DNA of 64,000 nt from Amycolatopsis decaplanina DSM 44594 (GTDB taxonomy: Bacteria; Actinomycetota; Actinomycetes; Mycobacteriales; Pseudonocardiaceae): contig NZ_AOHO01000055.1 in NCBI RefSeq assembly GCF_000342005.1, positions 62,001-126,000 on the forward strand, given 5' to 3'. A model generated the notes under the pieces. It saw only the letters and a list, made by a program, of their open reading frames with translations, made no database searches and was not told the DNA's origin. Below are positions 52,239-59,904 of this stretch, piece after piece (position 1 is the stretch's first letter; each line of letters opens with the position of its first letter). The position numbers and the translations under genes were made by a program.

Positions 52239-52679
52239 TCACGCCTCCTTCTTCGGTCCGCCCCGTCCGGATTCCCTGCGGGCGATCGCGTCGATCATGT
52301 CGCTGATGGTGTCGAGTCCGTCGGGGGAAAGCGTTACGGCCCGCAGCGCGACGTCGCGGACACCGGCGTCGCGGAGGGCACCGAGGAGCGCGAGTTCCTC
52401 GGCGATCTTGGCGCTCTGCTCGTCGTCGAAGAAGTATGCGGGCGAGACGCCGAAGAACTGGGCGAGCGCCTCGAGGTGGCGTTTCGTCGGATTGTCGCGA
52501 CGACCGGTGCGCAACTGCCACAGGTACGTCGTCGAGAAGCTTTCGCCGGTGGCCTCACGGCAGGCCTTGGCGACCTCTTCATGGCTGTACGGCTCGCGAT
52601 CGGGTCTCAGCACGATCTGGAACAGCTTGTCGATCTTCTCGGCGAGCGTCGTCTTACCGGGCTCGGTCGCGGCCACCAT
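52239..52679 (-). CDS. XRE-family regulator, probable target of the adjacent peptidase
   Basis: 146 residues. An N-terminal helix-turn-helix (E-E-V-A-K-A-C-R-E-A-T-G, F-S-T-T-Y-L-W-Q-L-R-T-G-R-R-D-N-P) is followed by A-L-A-Q-F-F-G-V-S-P-A-Y-F-F and a helical C-terminal part of about 50 residues. The layout resembles EspR-like actinobacterial regulators. TAGGGAG precedes the ATG. It is the first of three coupled genes and is likely to be cleaved by the ImmA-type peptidase. Confidence 0.85.
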   Translation of the reverse strand: MVAATEPGKTTLAEKIDKLFQIVLRPDREPYSHEEVAKACREATGESFSTTYLWQLRTGRRDNPTKRHLEALAQFFGVSPAYFFDDEQSAKIAEELALLGALRDAGVRDVALRAVTLSPDGLDTISDMIDAIARRESGRGGPKKEA

Positions 52680-52746
52680 CCCACTCCCTACATGTCGTGC
52701 CCGTTCATGCTAGTTGACGCGACGCCCGCGTCGTACACGACAGTTT

Positions 52747-53607
52747 TCACCTCGCGCGCGGCTTCGGCTGACAGCGCGGGCAGGAGAACGACGAACGGTT
52801 CATGAACGGGTCGCGCCGGATGGCCGTCCCGCACCTGCCGCAGGGCAGTCCTTCCTGACCGTAGGCGTCGAGCGAGCGGTCGAAGTACCCGGACTGGCCG
52901 TTGATGTTGACGTAAAGCGCGTCGAACGAGGTCCCGCCGGCGACCAGCGCCTCGGCCATCACCTCGCTGGCGGCGGTGAGCACGGTGCGGCCGTGGGCCG
53001 CGGTGAGCCTGTCGGTCGGGCGGGCCCAGTGGAGCTTGGACCGCCAGAGGGCTTCGTCGGCGTAGATGTTGCCGATACCGGAGACGAGGGTCTGGTCGAG
53101 CAGGGCGCGTTTGATCTCGGTCCGCCTCGACCGCAGCGCGCGGACGGCCTGGTCGAGGTCGAACCGCGGGTCCATCGGGTCGCGGGCGATATGCGCGATG
53201 GTGCCCGGCAACGCCGTCCCGTCGACCTCGGTGAGTTCCGCGAGCGCGAGCCCGCCGAAGGTCCGCTGGTCGACGAAGCGCAGCTCCGGTCCGTTGTCTG
53301 CGAAGCGGAACCGCACGCGAAGGTGCTTCTCGTCGGGCGCGTCGTCGGGCTGGACGAGCATCTGACCGCTCATGCCGAGATGCGCGAGCATGGCCTGACC
53401 GTCGGAAAGCTCCAGCCACAGGTACTTACCGCGGCGGCGGGCGGCGGTGATCTTGACACCGGAGAGCCGTCCGCTGAAGTCCTCGGCGCCGAGTTCGTGG
53501 CGGCGGATCGCGCGGGCGTGGAGAACTTCGACCTCGGTGATCGTCCGGCCGGAGACATGCGCCTCGAGCCCGGCACGGACCACCTCGACCTCGGGGAGTT
53601 CGGGCAT
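52747..53607 (-). CDS. mutM: Formamidopyrimidine-DNA glycosylase
   Basis: 286 residues. P-E-L-P-E-V-E at the start supplies the catalytic Pro and Glu, R-R-G-K-Y-L-W the catalytic Lys, and the C-terminus ends in a complete zinc finger (C-G-R-C then S-C-P-R-C-Q) with R-x-x-F-M-N-R-S-S-F. It removes 8-oxoguanine and other oxidised purines. Its usual upstream neighbour rnc is separated from it here by a polysaccharide lyase gene and a palindrome. Confidence 0.95.
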   Translation of the reverse strand: MPELPEVEVVRAGLEAHVSGRTITEVEVLHARAIRRHELGAEDFSGRLSGVKITAARRRGKYLWLELSDGQAMLAHLGMSGQMLVQPDDAPDEKHLRVRFRFADNGPELRFVDQRTFGGLALAELTEVDGTALPGTIAHIARDPMDPRFDLDQAVRALRSRRTEIKRALLDQTLVSGIGNIYADEALWRSKLHWARPTDRLTAAHGRTVLTAASEVMAEALVAGGTSFDALYVNINGQSGYFDRSLDAYGQEGLPCGRCGTAIRRDPFMNRSSFSCPRCQPKPRAR

Positions 53608-53639
53608 GACGTCGATTCTCCCACTGGACGGCGGACGCC

Positions 53640-53685
53640 CTCGTGAGTGGTGAGGACGGTTCTAACCGTCCTCACCACTCACGAG
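53640..53685. repeat. Perfect palindrome, GAGTGGTGAGGACGG family
   Basis: Perfect 22-bp arms (53640-53661, 53664-53685) around a 2-nt centre, 5 bp from the stop of the lyase gene. The arm sequence is that of the outer arms of the MITE-like element at 46409. Differences from the copy at 17043 are matched on both arms. Confidence 0.85.
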
Positions 53686-53689
53686 GTGC

Positions 53690-55048
53690 TCAGGGCGCGA
53701 GCGGCCCGACATCCGCCTTCGTCAAGGCTTTCCGCGCCCCGCCCGGCAGCAGTTCGTCGGCCCCGACGTCGTACTTCCCGGACCGCGTCTGCAGATCGAA
53801 GTCGGTTCCCGCGTACGGGTAGGAGCCGACACCGGCGTCGACCGCCGGGCTTCCGGAGGACAGCCGGTACAACCCGTCCTGAACCAGCTTCGGATCGACG
53901 GCTTTGTAGCCACCGGACGGCATTCCCGCGGGTCCGCCCCAAGCGATGTTCCCCTCGTACTTCACGTCCGAACCGCCCGGCATGCTCACGAGCTTTCCCG
54001 TCCCCTGCAGGATGTTGTTCGCGAGCACGCAGTCCTTGGGCTTGAAGTCACCGCCGTCGCCGTGGATCGCGTCGGTGGTCCCCACGACGGTGTTGTACGC
54101 GACCACGACCCGGTCGGGCCGGTCGTGGAGTTTGCTGTCCGGCCCGCTGTCCGCCTCGTTGCCCGAGCCGAACACGATCCCGCGGTTCGCCGTGGTGTGC
54201 ACGTAGTTGTTGACGATCTTGTGATCGTTGCCGTGGAAGCGGATCCCGGACCTGCCCAGCAGGATGTTCCCCTCCACCACGCTGCGATCCCCGTGGCGCA
54301 GCACGATGAAGCCGCGGCTGTCGCGGATCGTGTTGTACCGGATGACGTTGTCCGACGACTTCACGGAGATCGCCTCGGAATCCCCGTCGGCCTTCTCGAA
54401 CAGGTTGTACTCGACGACGCCGCCCGCCGAATACTTCTGGTGGTGGCTCAGCCCGAACCGGATCGACTCGCCGCCGTTCGAACCGGTGAACCCGTGGTTC
54501 GAGAAGTAGTTGTGGTGCACCTTGACCCGCTTCGCCATGTCCTTCGCCGGGCCGAGCACCTGGAGGAAGACACCCTGGGTGGTGCGGTTCTGCAGCACGT
54601 TGTGGTCGAACTCGGTGTCGTCCCCGTTGAGCGTGACCCAGTTGCCGCCGCCGGTGAGCTGGACGTCGAGCCGGGTCAGCCGGTTGTGCGTGCCGCCCAC
54701 CGGCACGCTCAGCGAACCACCGTGCCGGAGTTTGAACCCGCGCAGCACGACATGCGAGGCCCCGGAGGAGAACGAGAACCCCGTCGATCCCTTGATCTCG
54801 GCCTTGCCGACGTGTTCCGCGGTGATCGTGATCGGCGCGTTCGCCGTTCCCGACCGTTTGATCGCGATGGCCGAGCCCGCCGAGTAGCTTCCGTCGGCCA
54901 GCCGGATTTCGTCGCCGGGACCGGCCTTGTCGATCGCGGACTGCAACGCGCTCAACGACGTCACCCGGACGACCTGGGCACCCGAAGCAGTGGCAGGACC
55001 TGTCACCAACGCCAAAACCGTTGCTGTGACAAGGCAGAAATGACGCAT
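53690..55048 (-). CDS. Secreted PL6-family polysaccharide lyase
   Basis: About 452 residues. A signal peptide ends near residue 23 (A-T-A-S-G-A). The remainder is a right-handed parallel beta-helix with many N-N/N-x-I turns. The PL6 active-site block is present: E-A-I-S-V-K-S-S (calcium Glu and catalytic Lys) then L-R-H-G (Arg). PL6 enzymes cleave alginate or chondroitin-type uronate polymers by beta-elimination. The gene breaks the conserved rnc-mutM order and has its own palindrome, so it looks like a lineage-specific insertion. No further uronate genes are nearby. Confidence 0.82.
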   Translation of the reverse strand: MRHFCLVTATVLALVTGPATASGAQVVRVTSLSALQSAIDKAGPGDEIRLADGSYSAGSAIAIKRSGTANAPITITAEHVGKAEIKGSTGFSFSSGASHVVLRGFKLRHGGSLSVPVGGTHNRLTRLDVQLTGGGNWVTLNGDDTEFDHNVLQNRTTQGVFLQVLGPAKDMAKRVKVHHNYFSNHGFTGSNGGESIRFGLSHHQKYSAGGVVEYNLFEKADGDSEAISVKSSDNVIRYNTIRDSRGFIVLRHGDRSVVEGNILLGRSGIRFHGNDHKIVNNYVHTTANRGIVFGSGNEADSGPDSKLHDRPDRVVVAYNTVVGTTDAIHGDGGDFKPKDCVLANNILQGTGKLVSMPGGSDVKYEGNIAWGGPAGMPSGGYKAVDPKLVQDGLYRLSSGSPAVDAGVGSYPYAGTDFDLQTRSGKYDVGADELLPGGARKALTKADVGPLAP

Positions 55049-55159
55049 CCGCCGACCTCTCGACAGGCGACCTGAACGGTCGCGTCAGTGGCGGCGGACT
55101 GCGATGACGTTACTGATTCACCGACTCCTGCGTCAACGAACCGTCCCGCTGAAGAGGAC

Positions 55160-55906
55160 TCAGGTCGTCTTCGGCGGCTGTTCGATGTCGAGTTCGGCCG
55201 AAAGCTGTCGCCAGGCCGTCTCGGCGGCCTTCTGCTCGGCTTCCTTCTTGGTCGTTCCCGAGCCGTAACCGAGTTCACGTCCGCCCACGAGGACGGTGGC
55301 GCTGAACTCCTTGCGGTGATCGGGGCCGGTGTCCTCGACCTTGTACTCGGGCACGCCGAGCCCGGCCGACGCCGTCAGCTCCTGGAGGCTGGTCTTCCAG
55401 TCCAGGCCGGCACCACGCAGCGGCGCCTCGGCGAGCAGGTCGTCGAACAGATGGTGCACGAGCCCGCGCGCGACGTCGATGCCGTGCTGCTGGTACGCGG
55501 CGCCGATGACGGCTTCGAGCCCGTCGGCGAGGATGCTCGCCTTGTCACGGCCGCCGGTGAGCTCTTCGCCCTTGCCCAGCAACAGGTGCCTGCCCAGCCC
55601 GCCTTCGCCGAGACCGCGCGCGACCCTGGCCAGCGCGTGCATGTTGACCACGCTGGCACGGAGTTTCGCGAGCTGACCTTCGGCCAGTTCGGGATGGGTG
55701 TTGTAGAGGTGGTCGGTGACGACCAGGCCCAGCACCGCGTCCCCGAGGAACTCCAAACGCTCGTTCGGCGGCAACCCACCGTTCTCATAGGCATAAGAAC
55801 GGTGGGTCAGCGACAGCGTCAGCAGCTCGGGTTCGATCGTGATCCCGAGTGCTTCGAGCAGTGGTGCGGGGTCCGCGGGTGGTCCACCGGCCGACTTGCC
55901 CCCCAT
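55160..55906 (-). CDS. rnc: Ribonuclease III
   Basis: 248 residues. The RNase III signature N-E-R-L-E-F-L-G-D-A-V-L lies near residue 48, the second acidic site is D-G-L-E-A-V-I-G-A, and a double-stranded-RNA-binding domain occupies the last 70 residues (G-T-T-K-K-E-A-E-Q-K-A-A). It processes rRNA precursors and structured mRNAs. It follows rpmF closely (15 nt), the standard yceD-rpmF-rnc arrangement. Confidence 0.95.
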   Translation of the reverse strand: MGGKSAGGPPADPAPLLEALGITIEPELLTLSLTHRSYAYENGGLPPNERLEFLGDAVLGLVVTDHLYNTHPELAEGQLAKLRASVVNMHALARVARGLGEGGLGRHLLLGKGEELTGGRDKASILADGLEAVIGAAYQQHGIDVARGLVHHLFDDLLAEAPLRGAGLDWKTSLQELTASAGLGVPEYKVEDTGPDHRKEFSATVLVGGRELGYGSGTTKKEAEQKAAETAWRQLSAELDIEQPPKTT

Positions 55907-55921
55907 GTCGTCAGCTGCCGA

Positions 55922-56104
55922 TCAGGCGGGCTCGACGACCTGGCGACCGTTGTGCTGGCCGCAGGCCGGGCACGCGATGTGCTGGAGCTTCGGCTGCTTG
56001 CAGGCGCGGTTGGAGCAGGGCACCAGCTGAACCGGAGCCGCCTTCCACTGGCTGCGGCGCGCGCGGGTGTTGGATCGCGACATCTTCCGCTTCGGGACGG
56101 CCAC
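55922..56104 (-). CDS. rpmF: 50S ribosomal protein L32
   Basis: 60 residues. A-V-P-K-R-K-M-S-R-S-N-T-R-A-R-R at the start and the four-cysteine zinc ribbon (C-S-N-R-A-C and C-P-A-C) are typical of the zinc-containing form. AGGAGAT precedes the ATG. It sits between yceD and rnc as in most bacteria. Confidence 0.95.
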   Translation of the reverse strand: MAVPKRKMSRSNTRARRSQWKAAPVQLVPCSNRACKQPKLQHIACPACGQHNGRQVVEPA

Positions 56105-56176
56105 GAGTAGATCTCCTTCAGACGGTCTGCCCGCGGTCGCGAGCGAACTTGCTTCTCCGGAACGAGCTGGTGCTCG

Positions 56177-56794
56177 TCAGGCTTGCTTTCCGGGGCCATC
56201 GGCCTGGTCATCGCCCGTTTCGTTGTCGAAACGATCGACCAGCGCGGCCCACCGAGGGTCTATCTTCTCATGCCCGTGTCCGGGCGGGAGATCGGCCCAC
56301 TTGACACCGCATTCGATGCACAGACCCTGGCAGTCCTCGGTGCACAGCGGGGCCAGCGGCAGCGCCAGCACCACCGCGTCGCGGACCGTCGGTTCGAGGT
56401 CGATCCGGTCGTCCACCAGACGCGGGATCTCGTCCTCGTCGGTGGTCTCCTCGGTCGCGGAGCCGGGGTAGGCGAAGAGCTCGGTCAGGTCGACCTCGAC
56501 GTCCTCGGTGATCGGGTCGAGGCACCGCGAGCAGTGCCCCGTCGCGACGGCGGACGCCGTGCCGCTGACGAGTACGCCCTCGACGACGGACTCGAGCATC
56601 AGGTCGAGTTCGAGGCTGGAGCCGGCGTCGATGGTGATGACGTCGGGCACACCGAGCGCGGTCTCGACGGGGATCGAGCGTTGGACGGCCTTGCTCAGGC
56701 CGGCATGACGGCCGAGTTCGCGGGTGTCGAGCACCCACGGGTTCCGGTCGTCCAGTTGCGCAGGCCTGGCCTGCGGCGACTTGTTCTCAGACAT
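56177..56794 (-). CDS. yceD: YceD/DUF177 family protein, 23S rRNA accumulation factor
   Basis: 205 residues. The DUF177 pattern is seen: W-V-L-D-T-R-E-L near the start, a Cys motif H-C-S-R-C-L-D-P in the middle, and C-T-E-D-C-Q-G-L-C-I-E-C-G near the end, then P-R-W-A-A-L. It is always upstream of rpmF and is linked to large-subunit rRNA biogenesis. The two Cys clusters could bind zinc. Confidence 0.9.
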   Translation of the reverse strand: MSENKSPQARPAQLDDRNPWVLDTRELGRHAGLSKAVQRSIPVETALGVPDVITIDAGSSLELDLMLESVVEGVLVSGTASAVATGHCSRCLDPITEDVEVDLTELFAYPGSATEETTDEDEIPRLVDDRIDLEPTVRDAVVLALPLAPLCTEDCQGLCIECGVKWADLPPGHGHEKIDPRWAALVDRFDNETGDDQADGPGKQA

Positions 56795-56849
56795 CGGTCA
56801 TCAGGGTACGCAGGCCCCGCCACTCACTTTCGGGCACGGTCCGCCATCG

Positions 56850-56904
56850 GTCCGTGAAGGCCTCCTTGAGGGACTCTGGGTCCCTCAAGGAGGCCTTCAC
56901 GGAC
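56850..56904. repeat. Perfect palindrome, GTGAAGGCCTCCTT family (copy 2 of an identical pair)
   Basis: Identical over all 55 bp to 39744-39798: perfect 25-bp arms and TCTGG loop. It lies 3 bp from the stop of sepIVA and 56 bp upstream of yceD on the same strand, so it could terminate sepIVA transcripts before yceD. Confidence 0.9.
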
Positions 56905-56907
56905 TTG

Positions 56908-57633
56908 TCAGGACTGGTAGTCGTACAGCGACGTCCGGCTGTTGCCCGGCAGGTTGACCGGGGACCGCAGGTGGTTGCGCCCTGAATCGACCGTCCGCAG
57001 CGTGGTCGCCAGCAGTTCGGAGAACTCGGCCAGCTTTCCGTCGACGTAGGCGTCGCAGTCGCCGCGCTGCTTGTCGGCCTCGACGTGCGCCTCGTCGACG
57101 ATCCGTGCCGCCTCGCCGTGCGCGGCCTGGACGACCTCGGTCTGGGCGACGAGCCGGGCCTGTTCGGCGCGGCCGTCCTCGATGGCGCGCTCGTAGGCGT
57201 CGCGGCCCGCCTGGATCATCCGCTCCGACTCGGCACGGGAGCGGTCGGTGAGGTTCTGGAACTCGGCCTGTCCGGCGGCGACCATGCGCTCGGCTTCGGC
57301 GTGCGCGTCGCTCATCATCTGCTCGGCGCGGGCGCGGGCGTCGGCGAGGATGCGCTCGGCCTCGGCCTGCGCGTCGGCGACCGTGCGGTCGGCCTCGGCG
57401 TTCGCCGTGGTGACCGTCTCCGCGGCTTCGGTGCGGGCGGTCTGGATCAGCTGGTCACGCTTGTCGAGGACGTCCTGCGCGTCGTCCACTTCACCCGGAA
57501 GGGCGTCGCGGATGTCGTCGAGCAGTTCGAGCGTGTCCCCGCGCGGGACTACGCAACTGGAGGTCATCGGCACGCCGCGGGCTTCCTCCACGATGGTGAC
57601 GAGCTCGTCGAGCGCCTCGAAAACCCGGTACAC
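56908..57633 (-). CDS. sepIVA: Division/growth coiled-coil protein SepIVA
   Basis: About 241 residues, from a GTG with GGGAG upstream that gives the conserved Y-R-V-F-E-A-L-D-E-L. The N-terminal part also has G-V-P-M-T-S-S-C-V-V-P-R-G-D. Residues about 65-200 form a long Ala/Glu/Arg coiled coil with repeated A-E-A-E-R. This matches mycobacterial SepIVA, a DivIVA-like protein needed for septation and polar envelope growth. Position between coaD and yceD agrees with the actinobacterial gene order. Confidence 0.85.
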   Translation of the reverse strand: MYRVFEALDELVTIVEEARGVPMTSSCVVPRGDTLELLDDIRDALPGEVDDAQDVLDKRDQLIQTARTEAAETVTTANAEADRTVADAQAEAERILADARARAEQMMSDAHAEAERMVAAGQAEFQNLTDRSRAESERMIQAGRDAYERAIEDGRAEQARLVAQTEVVQAAHGEAARIVDEAHVEADKQRGDCDAYVDGKLAEFSELLATTLRTVDSGRNHLRSPVNLPGNSRTSLYDYQS

Positions 57634-57715
57634 GGCCCACTCCCTACCTACTGCTACAGCGATCCCCACATTCCCTGAGTCCAGTTTGCCCTCATCGGCG
57701 CGGTAAGGGGTGAAA

Positions 57716-57754
57716 GCGCGCGGTACCGGGCGTGTCCCGCCCGGTACCGCGCGC
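57716..57754. terminator. GC-rich hairpin terminator
   Basis: A perfect 17-bp stem (57716-57732 with 57738-57754) and a 5-nt loop, 6 bp after the stop of the leftward anti-sigma-like gene and 83 bp before sepIVA on the same strand. It should separate the ECF block from sepIVA. Confidence 0.75.
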
Positions 57755-57759
57755 CATGA

Positions 57760-58524
57760 TCACCGCGGGACGAACGCCGGATCCAGGATCAGCGCCAGCA
57801 GCTGCTGGTCGCTCAGGGAGGGGCCACCGCGGGGGCCGTCGTCCAGCGTGCCGAGGTCGAAGATGTTGACCGAACCACCGCCGGACGGGAAGGCGATCGC
57901 GTTGCGGGTGGCGACCTTCCCGGTCGAGAAACCCTGGCCGACGATGATGTCGCCTTCCCATTCGTCCACCGACTTCGGGGCGGTTTCGGAGATCACGGCG
58001 AAGCTTCCGCCCGGTTGGGGAAGTTCCACGCACCGCATCGGCTTGCCGTCCGGCCCGATCCCGTCGGCGACGGTCTCCGGCTTGCACCGGCCTTCGCGCG
58101 GATACGCGTCCTTCGTGCTCACCGGACCGGCGATCGTGAGGTTGATGCCCCGCGGCCGCCCTTCGGCGTCGGTGTACCTGACTTCCGCGGTCTTCAGGTC
58201 CCCGTACCCCGAGAAGTCGCCGACCGCGATGTTCTTCGCGCCGGTGATCACCTGCGGCACCACGTCCTTCAGGTGCTGGAGGTCGTCCTTCGGCGTGGGC
58301 GGGGCCTGCCGCGACGCCGCCGGCGCGAGTGGCGCGGGGCCTTCTCCCGGCACCACGAACACCACCGCCGCCGCGATCACCGCCAGCGTGGCGGCCCCCG
58401 TCGACGCCGCCGCCCGCCGGTTTCGCACCTTCTTCGCGGCGGTCCCGGCGACCTCGTCCGGGTCGAAGCCGAGCGGCGGCTCGGCCAGTGTGATCCCGCG
58501 CAGCCTGTTTTCGAGTTCGTCCAT
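57760..58524 (-). CDS. Membrane-anchored partner of the ECF sigma factor (anti-sigma-like)
   Basis: About 254 residues: a cytoplasmic N-terminus of about 40 residues (M-D-E-L-E-N-R-L-R-G-I), one membrane helix (residues about 42-62), and an outer Gly/Asp-rich domain with two Cys (G-R-C-K-P, M-R-C-V). The gene overlaps the sigma gene's stop by one base (TGATG), the usual sigma/anti-sigma coupling. No zinc-type H-x-x-x-C-x-x-C motif is seen in the N-terminus, so if it restrains the sigma factor it does so by a less common contact. Confidence 0.65.
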   Translation of the reverse strand: MDELENRLRGITLAEPPLGFDPDEVAGTAAKKVRNRRAAASTGAATLAVIAAAVVFVVPGEGPAPLAPAASRQAPPTPKDDLQHLKDVVPQVITGAKNIAVGDFSGYGDLKTAEVRYTDAEGRPRGINLTIAGPVSTKDAYPREGRCKPETVADGIGPDGKPMRCVELPQPGGSFAVISETAPKSVDEWEGDIIVGQGFSTGKVATRNAIAFPSGGGSVNIFDLGTLDDGPRGGPSLSDQQLLALILDPAFVPR

Positions 58525-59039
58525 CACGCGCTCCTCCCGGAGACAGCCTCGTCGTCCTGTCTCTGCAGGGCCGCGCGGAGGACGTCGAGTCCTCGCGCGG
58601 CCTGGCTCCTGACCGTCCCTTCCGAACAACGCAGCGCGACGGCGACCTCCGCGACCGGGAGATCGGCGCAGTAGCGCAGCACGACGGCGGCGCGCTGTTT
58701 CGGGGGAACTTCGGCGAGGGCGCGAAGCAGCGAATCCGAGATCCCGGCATCGGCCGGGGCAGCGGGCTCTTCGGGGACGACGCCGTCGCGGTTCTCTCTG
58801 CTCCGCCAAGGTCGCCGCCGCTCGTCGAGCCAGCAGCGCATCAGGATCTGCCTCGTGTAGTTGTCGACGGGCCCTTTCCGGCGGACCTTCGGCCAGACCC
58901 GGTAGAGCCTGATGAGCGCGGTTTGGACCAGATCCTCCGCGAGATGCCAGTCGCCGCAGAGCAGGTACGCCGTCCGCCTGAGCGGCAGCGCCTTGTCCCT
59001 GGCGAACTCCCTGAAGCTCGCATCGTCCCCAGACCGCAT
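58524..59039 (-). CDS. ECF sigma factor, SigE-like subgroup
   Basis: 171 residues. Region 2 contains L-R-R-T-A-Y-L-L-C-G-D-W-H-L-A-E-D-L-V-Q-T-A-L, typical of the actinomycete SigE-family ECFs, and region 4 contains V-A-V-A-L-R-C-S-E-G-T-V-R-S-Q-A-A-R-G. The ribosome site AGGAGG is inside the 3' arm of a perfect 17-bp hairpin that ends 1 nt before the ATG, so translation may be blocked until the hairpin opens. Its partner gene follows directly. Target promoters are not known. Confidence 0.88.
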   Translation of the reverse strand: MRSGDDASFREFARDKALPLRRTAYLLCGDWHLAEDLVQTALIRLYRVWPKVRRKGPVDNYTRQILMRCWLDERRRPWRSRENRDGVVPEEPAAPADAGISDSLLRALAEVPPKQRAAVVLRYCADLPVAEVAVALRCSEGTVRSQAARGLDVLRAALQRQDDEAVSGRSA

Positions 59040-59040
59040 C

Positions 59041-59087
59041 GTGCCTCCTCGTCCGTGTTCCGGTGTATCTCACGGACGAGGAGGCAC
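59041..59087 (-). promoter_or_regulatory. Hairpin sequestering the ECF sigma gene's ribosome site
   Basis: Arms 59087-59071 and 59057-59041 are perfect 17-bp complements around a 13-nt loop. Read on the minus strand, the 3' arm contains GAGGAGG, the only ribosome site for the sigma gene, whose ATG starts at 59039. It also begins 19 nt after the RNase gene stop and could double as that gene's terminator. Confidence 0.75.
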
Positions 59088-59106
59088 GAAATGTTGCACG
59101 GGCGGG

Positions 59107-59805
59107 TCAGGCGCCGGGATTCACCAGCTTGAAGGTCGCGTAGCGGTCCGGCGTGTAGACGATCTCGCCGCCCTTGCCTGAGATCACGCGGTCGCTCGTT
59201 CCCACCGGGAACAGCTGGTAGTAGCCGGCGGCGCACGACGGCAGCACACCTTCGCGGTTCTCGTAGACCGTGCCGGTCGCGCCGCCACGAGCCTTGTCCA
59301 CCACGGACTTCGCCGCGGACGACAGCGTCGAGTAGCCGATCTTCGTCAGCTTCGAGGTGTCACCACAGGACGGCGCCGGGGTGCCGTCGACGTCGATCAC
59401 GGAGAAGGTCTTGTAGTGGTCGCCGGTGTAGAAGAACTCGCCGCCGTCACCGGTGACGATACGGCGCGCACCGCGGTCCGGCGAGCCGGGCGTGGGGACC
59501 GTGTACTCGTGGTAGTAGGCCGAAGCGCACTTCGGGAGGATGTTCTCCCGGTTCGAGAAGACCGTGCCGTCCTTGTCCGGGTACGGGAACGGCCCGCCCT
59601 TCTTGATGAGGTCATACGTCGTCGTCGCCTCGGCGGGCAGCGACGAGAGCGACGAGTGCTTGAACCCGGTGAGATCCCCACAAGGGTTCTGCTGGACGGA
59701 GACGGGCGCGGCCTGGGCGGCACCTAGCCCGCCACTGATCCCGCTGAAAAGAGTGACGAGCAGAACGAGCAGCGCGGCGGCGATCCGCGATCGTTTGTTG
59801 GTCAT
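59107..59805 (-). CDS. Secreted guanyl-specific ribonuclease with a second, degenerate RNase domain
   Basis: About 232 residues. A signal peptide (to about residue 32, A-Q-A-A-P) leads into two tandem microbial-RNase domains. Domain 1 is a good RNase Sa relative: P-F-P-Y-P-D-K-D-G-T-V-F, catalytic Glu in Y-Y-H-E-Y-T-V, Arg in R-G-A-R-R-I and His in Y-T-G-D-H-Y. Domain 2 keeps the fold (N-R-E-G-V-L-P-S) but has Y-Y-Q-L-F-P-V for the Glu segment and P-D-R-Y for the His. It is probably inactive. No barstar-type inhibitor gene is adjacent; export may protect the cell. Confidence 0.85.
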   Translation of the reverse strand: MTNKRSRIAAALLVLLVTLFSGISGGLGAAQAAPVSVQQNPCGDLTGFKHSSLSSLPAEATTTYDLIKKGGPFPYPDKDGTVFSNRENILPKCASAYYHEYTVPTPGSPDRGARRIVTGDGGEFFYTGDHYKTFSVIDVDGTPAPSCGDTSKLTKIGYSTLSSAAKSVVDKARGGATGTVYENREGVLPSCAAGYYQLFPVGTSDRVISGKGGEIVYTPDRYATFKLVNPGA

Positions 59806-59904
59806 TTTCGGACCGTAACCCGATCGCGTGTTCACCAGAAGGCGTCGAGATGAACTCTCCACCGCCGCTCACGACTGCCCGACCAACGGCTTCCGCCGTT
59901 CGGG

